From Candidatus Auribacterota bacterium (GTDB lineage: Bacteria; Auribacterota; JAFGBW01), in contig JAFGBW010000003.1 of assembly GCA_016932965.1 (NCBI GenBank), forward strand, positions 1-20,545: a stretch of 20,545 bases of DNA, written 5' to 3'. Under the pieces are notes generated by a model, which was not told where the DNA came from, did not search any database, and saw only the letters and a list, made by a program, of their open reading frames with translations. Position numbers and translations under genes: made by a program. Below are positions 6,604 to 14,533 of this stretch, one piece after another (within the stretch, counting starts at the first letter, position 1; each line of letters starts with the position of its first letter).

Positions 6604-8550
6604 ATGGTTAAATCGAAAATAAAACAAATTTTTTTATCCGTATTCCTTGTCAATATCGTTTTAATTAATATTTCAGCTTTGGATAACGACACTCTGGCTC
6701 CGCTAACCCAGGCGGAACAGGAGGTTTTATCAGTTTTCCTCACATCTGACCCTTCCATCACCTATGATGATCTGGAGTATGCCATTCATCAGTTTGCAGG
6801 GCCCAAATGCAGTGTGAAAATCACGTCCGCCAACGGCAGAAGTGAAGCCATAGAAATTCCCCACCCATCAGCAGTCCCTGAGACGCAAAAAATAGCTATT
6901 TATAAGCAATATATCGCCAAATTATTTGCCAGAGACATGGCTTTGAGCAATCCTTTCTCTCCCCTTCTGATTGAAATGGATATCGAGGGGGATCAAAAGA
7001 CAGCGGAAGAAAAAATCATCCGGGACATTATTTTGGAATATTTTAATAGTGATCAGGAAGGCATGGGGACAATGAGATTTTTAAGAAAAGCCAACAATGG
7101 AAATCCCGTGGGGGTATTCATCACCGGGGACCAATTTCCAGTCATGTCCTTGTCTGAAACAGTTGGAAATTATAAAACCCCGGAGGAATTAAGGTCTGAG
7201 GGGAAAAATATCGTTACCTTGGGGGTGGATATCGGCGGAACAGGGATAAAAATATGCATTAAGAATAACGGGCAGACCATCACCAGTGACATTTATAAAG
7301 ATGATGAGGCTTTTGGAGCGTTTCAACATGCCCTGATTGAAGCATTCCGGGCAAAGGGAATCCATCTGACGGAAGCAGATATTAAAATTGACCGAAAAGA
7401 CGGTGTCATTTCCTGCCCGTCTTTCGGGACAAAAGATATGAATCCCTACACAGGGGAAACCATAAAAAACGTCCTTGTCACCTTTGTCTCCCAAATGGTT
7501 GACACGGTGAACGCACATTACATTAACGTCACACCTCATGCGGGCATCAAAGTGAGAGGACTCTTTATTGACATGCCCGGAATCAAGAACAGTGAAAAGA
7601 ATTGCATGAACTCCTGCGGGGAACTTGCCAGCAGGGTTTCTGAGGGTGATTTCCAGGTGCACATGGATAAATTCAATGAGTTTATTCCTGAACTGAAAGG
7701 CATTTGCGAAGAAAGAGCGATTCAGAGTTTTGATTTTGGAAATGACATGGAAGGACATGCGCTTTACATGGCAACACAGGCTGGATTCAATGACGCTGTC
7801 GGATTTTTCTTCGGCGGGGGCTTGGGGACTTTTTTACTCAAGGGAGGCAAAATGTCTATTGGCTTTAACGAGGGTGGACACCATTGTATCGCCCCAAACA
7901 TGATTGTCAATGAAAGTGCCAATTGTGTTGCAGGATCCCATGAGCAGATGGGCGGAAGTAGACTCGGAATCCAGGATTTTTGCTCGGATCCTATAATCGG
8001 GGATGGACTCGCAGAGGACATGCGAATTGAATTTGGCATCAATCTCAGAGGAATCGATAATATTGATATTGGGAGACTGGCCGCGGGTCTCAATCCCTTC
8101 TCTGGAAAAGAATTGACCACTGTGCAGAAAAGAAAATTGCAACCCAAGGCTTTGAATGTTTACAGAGTTTCTGAGAAATACACCGCCGATCACATGTTCC
8201 GGGCGTTCAAAATGATCGGGGATACAGGGGTAAAAGATGTGACTAATTTTATTCTCGGTGGGGGACCATTCAAAGGGGAAACAGGTAAGATCCGGCTTGG
8301 TTTTGTAAAAGAGCACCTCCTGACATTTCTGGATAAGCGGGGAATGAATCCTGAACTCAAAATTCAGACCGATAAGCAGGTGGTCATCGCCTTTACTATC
8401 ATGGAAGGCGGGAAATCCATCACCAAAACGTTTGATATCCGCATAGTGGATGAAAACGCCGCCGCTGGGTCCGCCGAAAGAGCCCTGAGAGACTACCAGG
8501 ACATGGAAGCATCAAAAGCGGCTGAAGCACAAGTCGGAACGGCTGCATAA
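6604..8550 (+). CDS. ROK-like (hexokinase-fold) sugar kinase homologue with signal-like N-terminus
   Basis: A 648-residue protein. Residues 6-25 form a hydrophobic helix after a Lys-rich start, followed by ALDNDTLAPLT, which resembles a Sec signal and cleavage region. Residues about 36-195 are an unrecognised helical domain. From 203 on there are ASKHA/ROK motifs: phosphate-1 loop GVDIGGTGIK (207-216), FIDMPGI (321-327, probable catalytic Asp), GND (379-381), phosphate-2 loop GGGLGT (404-409) and adenosine-type FILGGG (549-554). The ROK zinc motif is altered: GGHH is followed by few of the usual Cys (C428, C441). It is about twice the usual ROK length. ATP-dependent phosphorylation of a sugar is likely, but the substrate is unknown and an exported kinase would be odd. 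AGAGGA 8 nt upstream supports the start. Confidence 0.7.
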   Translation: MVKSKIKQIFLSVFLVNIVLINISALDNDTLAPLTQAEQEVLSVFLTSDPSITYDDLEYAIHQFAGPKCSVKITSANGRSEAIEIPHPSAVPETQKIAIYKQYIAKLFARDMALSNPFSPLLIEMDIEGDQKTAEEKIIRDIILEYFNSDQEGMGTMRFLRKANNGNPVGVFITGDQFPVMSLSETVGNYKTPEELRSEGKNIVTLGVDIGGTGIKICIKNNGQTITSDIYKDDEAFGAFQHALIEAFRAKGIHLTEADIKIDRKDGVISCPSFGTKDMNPYTGETIKNVLVTFVSQMVDTVNAHYINVTPHAGIKVRGLFIDMPGIKNSEKNCMNSCGELASRVSEGDFQVHMDKFNEFIPELKGICEERAIQSFDFGNDMEGHALYMATQAGFNDAVGFFFGGGLGTFLLKGGKMSIGFNEGGHHCIAPNMIVNESANCVAGSHEQMGGSRLGIQDFCSDPIIGDGLAEDMRIEFGINLRGIDNIDIGRLAAGLNPFSGKELTTVQKRKLQPKALNVYRVSEKYTADHMFRAFKMIGDTGVKDVTNFILGGGPFKGETGKIRLGFVKEHLLTFLDKRGMNPELKIQTDKQVVIAFTIMEGGKSITKTFDIRIVDENAAAGSAERALRDYQDMEASKAAEAQVGTAA

Positions 8551-8668
8551 AAGATAGATTGGATACTCCCGCCTATTCAGAAGCAGATTGGTATATTGTC
8601 CTCCATTTTATTCCATGATTCTGTATAAATGCGCCATGTCGGCATCAGTCCACGGCAGGCTTTGGTAA

Positions 8669-8736
8669 GAGCCTATGACGGGAGACTGTCAGGTAGGGTA
8701 CTGTGAGAAGAAAGGGGGGGCGTTGGCCTGCCCGAT
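8669..8736 (+). mobile_element. Probable 3' relic of a group II intron (domains V-VI)
   Basis: The segment starting GAGCCTATGACGGGAGACTG (8669-8688) and continuing TCAGGTAGGGTAC (8689-8701) resembles group II intron domain V: GAGCC, TATGAC/GTCA stem, a GGGAGACT loop and a two-base bulge (GG) before TAGG. It departs from the usual form by loss of one G in the 5' strand and changes in the 3' strand, which would break pairs. It is preceded by TTTGGTAA, a common lead-in to domain V, and followed by a GGGC...GCCC hairpin region (about 8714-8733) where domain VI would be. No intron-encoded reverse transcriptase is nearby, so this would be an inactive remnant. The call rests on remembered consensus, not a covariance search. 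Confidence 0.5.
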
Positions 8737-8817
8737 TCAAATTGAAATAAATAATTGACTTTTCATTTGAATGGCTGAAAATAAGACTTTAGACGGACTC
8801 AAACGAGGAGACAATTC

Positions 8818-9285
8818 ATGACTGAACAAGCCATACCTGTATTGAGATTAAATAAGCCGGATTTGAACGGAAAAAAGACTTTTATTCTGGATAAGGAAAT
8901 CACCATTGGAAGGGACAAAAAAAATACCATTGTTATCTTGAGCCCCAATGTGTCCAGACACCATGCCAAGATTTATAAAACAGATAAAGGTTATTATATG
9001 GAGGATCTCCAGAGTCATAACGGGACGCTTTTAAACGGCAGGCTCGCCAGAAAGGAATTGCTTCAGGAGGGGGATCTGATCAACATTGCCGATGTGGAGA
9101 TGAATTTTTTACTTTCTTCTGATACGGTTCCCGATGAGAGTAAAGTGCAGATGACGGATTCTCAGGTGGGCCCCATTGTGTCCGGAAAGACGGAATTCGT
9201 TGATCTTTCTGAATTAAATAAAGAGCAGATGGAAGAATTGAGGAAACAGAAGCCGGTCCGGACCAACCCCTGGAAGGAATCATGA
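8818..9285 (+). CDS. FHA-domain protein
   Basis: A 155-residue soluble protein. Residues about 8-100 are a forkhead-associated domain, which binds phosphothreonine peptides: GR at 31-32, SRHHAKI at 46-52 and HNGTLLNG at 67-74 are all present. The rest (101-155) is a polar tail without recognised domain. It contains KTEFVDLSEL near 124-133, which holds a possible phosphothreonine (T125) for intra- or intermolecular binding; that is speculation. A GAGGAG 7 nt before the ATG gives a strong start. TTGACT at 8755-8760 could be a -35 box, though no good -10 follows. The stop overlaps the kinase-like gene by 4 bp (ATGA), so the two are almost certainly a functional pair. Confidence 0.9.
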   Translation: MTEQAIPVLRLNKPDLNGKKTFILDKEITIGRDKKNTIVILSPNVSRHHAKIYKTDKGYYMEDLQSHNGTLLNGRLARKELLQEGDLINIADVEMNFLLSSDTVPDESKVQMTDSQVGPIVSGKTEFVDLSELNKEQMEELRKQKPVRTNPWKES

Positions 9286-10283
9286 TCCGTTTTTTACTCA
9301 TCATTCTGTTTTTTTTATGCGTTTTGGTCTTGATCATAATCAGCAGGAAAAAAAATAAAAAATCTTTTACTGCTCCTGCAACACAGCCCAAGAAAGAGCC
9401 TCCACAACCGTCAGCCAGGCTGAAAGAGGACCTGGAGAACAAGCTGAATCAGGTCCTGAAGAAAAAATTTACCGACATCCTGATCACTTCCTTTTCCGGA
9501 TTTGCGATCACGGCTTCGGCCATAGACGCAACGACAAAGCAGAAAGTCCAGATCAAAACGCTCAATCCTGAATTTCAGAATGATGAAAAGGCCAAAAAGA
9601 TTTTTACTGCTGAACTGGAGGCCATCAAACGCATTGATCATCCCAATATCATCCGGATTCTGGATGTGGTCAGCAACGACGATATTTCTTTCTATGTCTC
9701 TGAATCTCTTGAAGGGGAAACATTGGAGGATCTCCTCAAAAGAGAGGGAAAGCTTCCCTTAAAGAGGGCCCTTCATATCACCAACGAAGTGCTGAAAGCC
9801 CTCGTCCATTGTCATAACAACAGGATCATTCACCGGGACATCCGGCCGTCCAATATTTTTATCAATAGGAAAAATACGGTCAAACTCATCAATTTTGACA
9901 TTGTGAAGATCATCACCGGCCAGTACGGGGAGGACATATCCTCCACGAGAATCGGGGGGCCTGATTTCGGTTCCCCTGAACAGATCCAGGGATTGGCTAT
10001 TACCGGTAAAAGCGATGTTTTTTCATTGGGAGTATGCTTTTATTATATGCTCACCAATCATTTTCCTTTTTTGAATCCGCTGGCTACATTGGATGCCACA
10101 ACGAGACCTGAAAATATTAAAAGATACTGTCCCAATCTTCCGGATGAAATCGTCGAAATCATTTCTGTCTGTCTTGAAAAAAATCCGGAAGAGCGCCTGA
10201 AAAGCATGGATGTCTGGAAAAAGATTCATTTTTTAAAACTGCCTGAAGACACTACTTCGACCAAAAAGATCAGCGGCAGCTGA
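9282..10283 (+). CDS. Membrane-anchored Ser/Thr protein kinase homologue, possible pseudokinase
   Basis: A 333-residue protein. Residues 3-20 are one membrane helix, then a basic, Pro-rich linker to about 45, then a eukaryotic-type kinase fold to about 315. The kinase would be cytoplasmic. Visible landmarks are K92 (VQIK), E111 as likely helix-C Glu, HRD at 184-186, N191, GSPEQ (230-234) and DVFSLG (245-250). Several key sites are unusual: the Gly-rich loop is degenerate (LITSFSGFAITASA, 67-80), the HRDxK Lys is Arg (R188), and DFG reads NFD (N204-D206), losing the Mg-binding Asp. Weak or absent phosphotransfer is possible, with a scaffold role beside the FHA partner. No PASTA or other sensor domain is present. 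Confidence 0.85.
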   Translation: MIRFLLIILFFLCVLVLIIISRKKNKKSFTAPATQPKKEPPQPSARLKEDLENKLNQVLKKKFTDILITSFSGFAITASAIDATTKQKVQIKTLNPEFQNDEKAKKIFTAELEAIKRIDHPNIIRILDVVSNDDISFYVSESLEGETLEDLLKREGKLPLKRALHITNEVLKALVHCHNNRIIHRDIRPSNIFINRKNTVKLINFDIVKIITGQYGEDISSTRIGGPDFGSPEQIQGLAITGKSDVFSLGVCFYYMLTNHFPFLNPLATLDATTRPENIKRYCPNLPDEIVEIISVCLEKNPEERLKSMDVWKKIHFLKLPEDTTSTKKISGS

Positions 10284-10295
10284 CATTTTTATACC

Positions 10296-10316
10296 GCAAT
10301 TTCGCCTGCGAAATGC
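10296..10316 (+). terminator. Hairpin after the kinase gene, possible weak terminator
   Basis: GCAATTTCGCCTGCGAAATGC forms a 6-bp stem (ATTTCG/CGAAAT) with an extra GC pair beyond a bulged A. It lies 13 nt after the stop codon. There is no U-run directly after the hairpin; a short TTTT occurs 8 nt later. It may slow or end transcription, or be incidental. Confidence 0.25.
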
Positions 10317-10467
10317 AGGATGTTTTCCCGATGCGGCCTGAGGGGGCTATTTTTCATCAGATGCTTCAGTTTCAGGAATAAAATTCCTTACTTGAAAATG
10401 AGATACGCCTGATTGTTTCAATACGTTATTGATTTCGGTATTCAGAAAATGAAAAGAAAAGATTCAC

Positions 10468-10492
10468 CACGAAGAGCACGAAGGACACGAAG
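10468..10492 (+). repeat. Triplicate CACGAAG repeat, 9-bp period
   Basis: CACGAAG occurs at 10468-10474, 10477-10483 and 10486-10492, separated by AG and GA. From memory, such CACGAAG strings often sit just before GxxExxY genes in environmental genomes, as here. In the downstream frame they would read HEE-HEG-HE, but an in-frame TGA at 10450-10452 and the GTG at 10492 suggest they are upstream of the coding start. Confidence 0.7.
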
Positions 10493-10599
10493 TGAAATTT
10501 GATGAGTTATTCAATGAAGTCGTAGAATGCACGATAGAAGTTCACCATAACCTGGGACCTGGATTATTGCAATCAACATATGAACAATGCCTGATATGA
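10492..10599 (+). pseudogene. Truncated GxxExxY-family gene fragment
   Basis: From a GTG at 10492 the frame encodes 35 residues before a TGA: VKFDELFNEVVECTIEVHHN then LGPGLLQSTYEQCLI. This matches the N-terminus of the GxxExxY protein family, whose hallmark is a V-H-x-x-L-GPGLLES-x-YE-x-x-L block. Intact members are usually about 120-130 residues, so roughly the last 70% is gone. The sequence after the stop shows no continuation in the other frames before the end of aroB. The family's function is not established, so nothing is claimed beyond identity and truncation. This fragment and its CACGAAG leader probably came in together. Confidence 0.65.
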
Positions 10600-10636
10600 A
10601 TAAAAAACGGGACTGTTAATCAATATCTCAAGAAGC

Positions 10637-11758
10637 TCAAGAGTCGTTCAGGAACCTTTTTTTGATGACATTTGTTATGGCGGAAAGGGGGATGTCCTCC
10701 ACGATTTTTATTTTTCCGATATCCGTTGCGACGATGAACCGGTTTTTTCCGTTGATGAATTTTTTATCGCGCCAGAAAAAATCCATGATTTCATCCAGAT
10801 TCCGGTTTTTGATTTTTACCGGCAACCCGGACCGGATCAATAGATTCTCGATTCTGGCCGCTGTATTTTTTTTCAGCATGCCCAGATGCACTGCCAGATC
10901 ATTGACGCAAGCCATGCCGATGGAAACTGCTTCTCCGTGCCTGTATGCGTATTTGGAGGCGGACTCGATCGCATGGCCGATGGTATGGCCGTAATTCAGC
11001 TCCGCCCGGATGCCCTTGGTGTCGAATTCGTCTTTTTGTACATAATCCGCTTTGATGCGGTACGATTCCACGGCGATCCGTTCCATCACTTTTTTATCCA
11101 GGGAAAAGATCCGGTCGAGATGGTCTTCAATAAAATCAAATAAAGAAGGCGATTTGATGACACCGTATTTGATCACTTCAGCAAGACCGGAACGCATTTC
11201 CCTTTTATTCAGTGTTTTTAACAGACTCAAATCAGCATAGACCAGTCTCGGCTGATGAAAAGCGCCGACGCAGTTTTTAATGCTTTTGTAATTGATGCCG
11301 GTTTTTCCCCCGATTCCGCAGTCCACGAAGGCCAGGAGCGTGGTCGGTACCTGGACATAGCTGATTCCGCGCTTATAAACGGATGCGACAAACCCGCCCA
11401 GATCACCGATGACGCCTCCGCCCATGTTCACGATGAACACCTTTTTTTCACCTTCTCTGCTGAAGCGGATGATTTCACTCAGCGCTTTTTGAAGGGAAGC
11501 GTTGCTTTTATGCCTTTCTCCGTCCGGCACCAGATGGGTATGGATGTCCTTGAAGCCTCCGTTGTTGAGGCCTGCCATGAGGGGCTTCAAATAATAGCCG
11601 CCGATCGTGGGGCTGGTGATCAGAAAAATGCTGCCTTTCAATCCCGATGCGCGGATGTATTCACCGGTCCGGGACAACACGTCGTATCCGACATAGATGT
11701 TATAATCCCTTCCTCCCGGAATCCTGACGTTGATTTTGGTTAAATGATCTTGAGCCAT
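10637..11758 (-). CDS. aroB: 3-dehydroquinate synthase
   Basis: A 373-residue sugar-phosphate cyclase. AroB converts DAHP to 3-dehydroquinate, step two of the shikimate pathway, using NAD+ and a divalent metal in the cytosol. The NAD-binding MGGGVIGDLGGFVASVYKRG block is at residues 112-131, and VPTTLLAFVDCGIGGKTGIN at 137-156. The three expected metal ligands are present: E194 (GLAEVIKYG), H258 (NYGHTIGHAIE) and H274 (YRHGEAV). Length is normal. The usual SSVGGKTG reads CGIGGKTG, a small change shared by some relatives, so related cyclases such as DOIS are less likely but not excluded. No other shikimate gene is in the window. It follows the ComM gene with a 112-bp gap, so it may have its own promoter. 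Confidence 0.85.
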   Translation of the reverse strand: MAQDHLTKINVRIPGGRDYNIYVGYDVLSRTGEYIRASGLKGSIFLITSPTIGGYYLKPLMAGLNNGGFKDIHTHLVPDGERHKSNASLQKALSEIIRFSREGEKKVFIVNMGGGVIGDLGGFVASVYKRGISYVQVPTTLLAFVDCGIGGKTGINYKSIKNCVGAFHQPRLVYADLSLLKTLNKREMRSGLAEVIKYGVIKSPSLFDFIEDHLDRIFSLDKKVMERIAVESYRIKADYVQKDEFDTKGIRAELNYGHTIGHAIESASKYAYRHGEAVSIGMACVNDLAVHLGMLKKNTAARIENLLIRSGLPVKIKNRNLDEIMDFFWRDKKFINGKNRFIVATDIGKIKIVEDIPLSAITNVIKKRFLNDS

Positions 11759-11870
11759 TGGTACATTCCCGTGAATATAAGGTTCTTATTTTTTTATGCC
11801 TTTTATAGAAGGTAATGAATTTTCAATACCTATGTCCGGACTTTATCAGAGCCCGCCGCACCGTCAAGCA

Positions 11871-13409
11871 TTAATCCGTGTAGGTCCTGTCCATGGCTCG
11901 GAAATGGATGGCTTCCGCTATGTGCTCCGCGTTGATGGTTTCACTGTGCGAGAGGTCCGCAATGGTTCTGGCTACCTTCAGTATCCGGTCGTGCGCCCTG
12001 GCAGAAATATTCAGGTCAATGAAAGCGGTTTTTAAGAGCTCTTCGGATTCTTCATCGGTGGTACAGTATTTTCTGACGTGTTTGTGACTCATGTCTGCAT
12101 TCGTGAAAATGGACAGCCCCTCGAAACGTTTTCTCTGCACGGCCCTGGCTTCCTCAACGCGGGAGCGGATGGAAGAGGAACTTTCCCCCATCTCTTTGGA
12201 TTTAAACTCCTCATAACTCACGGACGGCACATCCACATGCAGGTCAATGCGGTCTAATAAAGGTCCGGATATTTTCGTTCTGTACCTCAATACCATGAGC
12301 GGAGAACAGCGGCAGTCCTTTTTGGGGTCGGTCAGATAGCCGCAGGGGCAGGGATTCATGGCTGCTACCAGCATGAAATTGGCAGGCAAGGTGATGCTTC
12401 CGGATGCCCGGGAGATGGTGACCTTGCCTTCTTCCAGAGGCTCCCTCAAGACCTCCAGGACATCCCGGCGGTATTCCGGAAATTCATCGAGAAATAAAAC
12501 GCCGTTATGAGCCAGACTCACCTCCCCGGGTTTGGGATCGGATCCGCCTCCGATCAATCCGGCGTTGGATATCGTGTGATGAGGGGAACGGAAAGGCCTC
12601 GTCAGGATGAGGCCGGTTTTTTCCTGGGATAAACCGTAGACAATGGAATGGATTTTGGAAACAGACAGACTTTCCTGAAAGGTCATTTTCGGGATGATGG
12701 AAGGGATCCGTTTGGAAAGCATGGTTTTGCCGCTGCCCGGCGGGCCGATCATTAAAAGATTATGGCCGCCGGCCACCGCGATTTCTATAGCTCGCTTGGC
12801 GTTTAGCTGCCCGCGGACATCTGAAAAGTCAGGCAAATCGCTGCTTGCGGATTCTTCGAATAATTTTTCAATATCGATTCGATAGGGTTCGATCGGGTGT
12901 TCTTTTCTGAAAAAAGCAACACTCTCGGCCAGGGAAGAAACAGGATACACGTCGATGCCTTCCACCACGCCGGCTTCATTGGAGTTTTCTTTCGGCACCA
13001 TGATTTTTTTGCAGCCCCGGTGCAGAAGATCCGCCGCTATTGGTAAAACCCCTTTCACGGGCCGGACGGATCCATCCAGAGAGAGTTCCCCGACTGCCGT
13101 GTAATCGTTTAACGCTTCCGGCGGGATGTGATTGGTCGCGGCCAGGATTCCCAGTGCAATGGGTAGATCAAAGACCGAGCCCTCTTTTTTTGTATCTGCA
13201 GGAGCCAGATTGATCGTGATCCTTTTTTCAGGAAATTTAAAACCCGAATTATTGATGGCGGATCGGACCCGGTCTTTGGCTTCTTTGACAGCCGTGTCCG
13301 GAAGACCCACAATCACGATGGCAGGAAGTCCGCCGCTGATATCGAACTCGATGTTCACGTCATAAGCATCGATTCCGTTTAATGCTGCGGAACGGCAATA
13401 AGAAAGCAT
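11871..13409 (-). CDS. comM: ComM/YifB-family Mg-chelatase-like AAA+ ATPase
   Basis: A 512-residue protein with the standard three-part build: an N-terminal Lon-protease-like S5 fold (about 1-165, with GLPDTAVKEAKDRVRSA at 35-51), a central AAA+ module (about 190-395) and a C-terminal Mg-chelatase domain. Walker A is GPPGSGKT (222-229) and Walker B is VLFLDE (304-309); the arginine in LLDRID (387) is present. Four Cys (354, 356, 366, 368) form the CPCG...CRC cluster typical of this family. ComM is a hexameric helicase that promotes branch migration in natural transformation in Vibrio and Haemophilus; YifB homologues occur in many non-competent bacteria, so competence is not shown here. A GGGGG run lies 8 nt before the ATG. 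Confidence 0.9.
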   Translation of the reverse strand: MLSYCRSAALNGIDAYDVNIEFDISGGLPAIVIVGLPDTAVKEAKDRVRSAINNSGFKFPEKRITINLAPADTKKEGSVFDLPIALGILAATNHIPPEALNDYTAVGELSLDGSVRPVKGVLPIAADLLHRGCKKIMVPKENSNEAGVVEGIDVYPVSSLAESVAFFRKEHPIEPYRIDIEKLFEESASSDLPDFSDVRGQLNAKRAIEIAVAGGHNLLMIGPPGSGKTMLSKRIPSIIPKMTFQESLSVSKIHSIVYGLSQEKTGLILTRPFRSPHHTISNAGLIGGGSDPKPGEVSLAHNGVLFLDEFPEYRRDVLEVLREPLEEGKVTISRASGSITLPANFMLVAAMNPCPCGYLTDPKKDCRCSPLMVLRYRTKISGPLLDRIDLHVDVPSVSYEEFKSKEMGESSSSIRSRVEEARAVQRKRFEGLSIFTNADMSHKHVRKYCTTDEESEELLKTAFIDLNISARAHDRILKVARTIADLSHSETINAEHIAEAIHFRAMDRTYTD

Positions 13410-13525
13410 GAGAAACCCCCGTTTATCAGGTTTGGCTTATATGAAGCCGGAATAAAATCTGCTTATAAATAAAATCCCCTGGAAGTTCCATAAAAAACAA
13501 TATAAAATTTTTAACAGTTATCATT

Positions 13526-13550
13526 TATAATATTTCCTTATCTAAGGAGG
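13526..13550 (+). promoter_or_regulatory. Candidate -10 box and strong ribosome binding site for the epimerase gene run
   Basis: A perfect TATAAT lies at 13526-13531, but the hexamer 17 bp upstream is a poor -35. A near-ideal AAGGAGG (13544-13550) sits 4 nt before the ATG at 13555. Transcription from this box would give a leader of under 20 nt. The 145-bp gap to the divergent comM gene must also hold the promoter for comM, where I see no clear boxes. Confidence 0.45.
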
Positions 13551-13554
13551 AATC

Positions 13555-14520
13555 ATGAAAATACTGGTTGCTGGCGGAGCAGGATACATCGGGAGCGCTC
13601 TGATACCGAAGTTATTGGATCGCGGGTATAAAGTGGATGTGATTGATTTGTTCTGGTTCGGGAACCACCTGCCCAAGGAAGCCGGAGTGGTGAACAAGGA
13701 TTTGTTCAGGGTGGATGAACAGGATTTACATGGCTATGAGCAGGTCATTTTTCTGGCGGGTCTTTCCAATGACCCCATGGCGGAATTTTCGCCCAGCAAA
13801 AATTTTATTTATAACGCCGCGACGCCTGCATATCTCGCTTACATGGCCAAACGGGCCGGGATCAAGAGGTTTATTTATGCCGGATCCTGTTCGGTTTACG
13901 GTTATCGTGGAAATGAGCTTTCCACAGAAGAAGATCCGCCTGTATCGAATTATCCTTATGGAATATCCAAACTACAGGGGGAGAGGGCTGTTCTTCAGAT
14001 GGTGGAGAAAAATTTTTCAACGATCTGTTTAAGACAGGGAACGGTTTGCGGATACAGCCCCAGGATGAGGCTGGATTTGGTTGTGAATGCCATGTTCAAG
14101 TCCGCGATGACGGACCAGATCATTACAGTGAATAATCCTTCCATTTGGAGGCCGGTTTTGAGCATGCATGACGCCGCCGATGCTTACATCCGTGCGATTG
14201 AATGCCATGAGGATATTTCCGGTATATTCAACATCGCCTCGGGGAATTACACGGTCGGAGAAATAGCGGATTTGGTCAGGAACGTGATGGAACAAAGATT
14301 GAAAATGAATATCCGTCTGGATATCAGGCAACAGCAGGATTTCAGGAATTACAAGGTATCGATTGAAAAGGCCAGAAACATTCTGAGCTTCAAACCCCGC
14401 CATGACATCGAATCGATAGTGAACGATCTCCTGGACAATAAGGAACAGTTCAAGGAGTTAAACAATCCGGAGTATTATAATATCTTGGTTTTTAAAGAAT
14501 TGGAAAAGAAACAGAAATAA
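13555..14520 (+). CDS. NAD-dependent sugar-nucleotide epimerase/dehydratase
   Basis: A 321-residue extended short-chain dehydrogenase. The Rossmann motif GGAGYIG is at residues 7-13, the SCSVYG segment carrying the catalytic Ser/Thr position is at 111-116, and the YxxxK pair is Y135/K139 (YPYGISK). Members change the stereochemistry or oxidation state of nucleotide-linked sugars in the cytosol. The exact substrate cannot be read from the sequence. It is first in a run of five plus-strand genes, 13 nt before the 2-hydroxyacid dehydrogenase gene. Together with that gene and the cytidylyltransferase it suggests synthesis of an activated sugar or sugar acid for a cell-surface polymer. Confidence 0.85.
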   Translation: MKILVAGGAGYIGSALIPKLLDRGYKVDVIDLFWFGNHLPKEAGVVNKDLFRVDEQDLHGYEQVIFLAGLSNDPMAEFSPSKNFIYNAATPAYLAYMAKRAGIKRFIYAGSCSVYGYRGNELSTEEDPPVSNYPYGISKLQGERAVLQMVEKNFSTICLRQGTVCGYSPRMRLDLVVNAMFKSAMTDQIITVNNPSIWRPVLSMHDAADAYIRAIECHEDISGIFNIASGNYTVGEIADLVRNVMEQRLKMNIRLDIRQQQDFRNYKVSIEKARNILSFKPRHDIESIVNDLLDNKEQFKELNNPEYYNILVFKELEKKQK

Positions 14521-14533
14521 TCAATCATCTCTC

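Noticed and set aside
7189-7758. Minus-strand open frame of 189 codons inside the ROK-like gene
   Set aside because: It lies wholly within a plus-strand gene with clear family motifs, and its own translation shows none.
10465-10492. CACGAAG triplet considered as a short CRISPR or tandem regulatory array
   Set aside because: There are only three 7-bp copies with 2-bp gaps; the link to the GxxExxY fragment is a better explanation.
11255-11743. Plus-strand open frame of 162 codons opposite aroB
   Set aside because: It is the shadow of a well-conserved aroB sequence and has no motif of its own.
11871-13409. ComM gene as evidence of natural competence
   Set aside because: YifB/ComM homologues are widespread in bacteria not known to be competent, and no other com gene is in the window.
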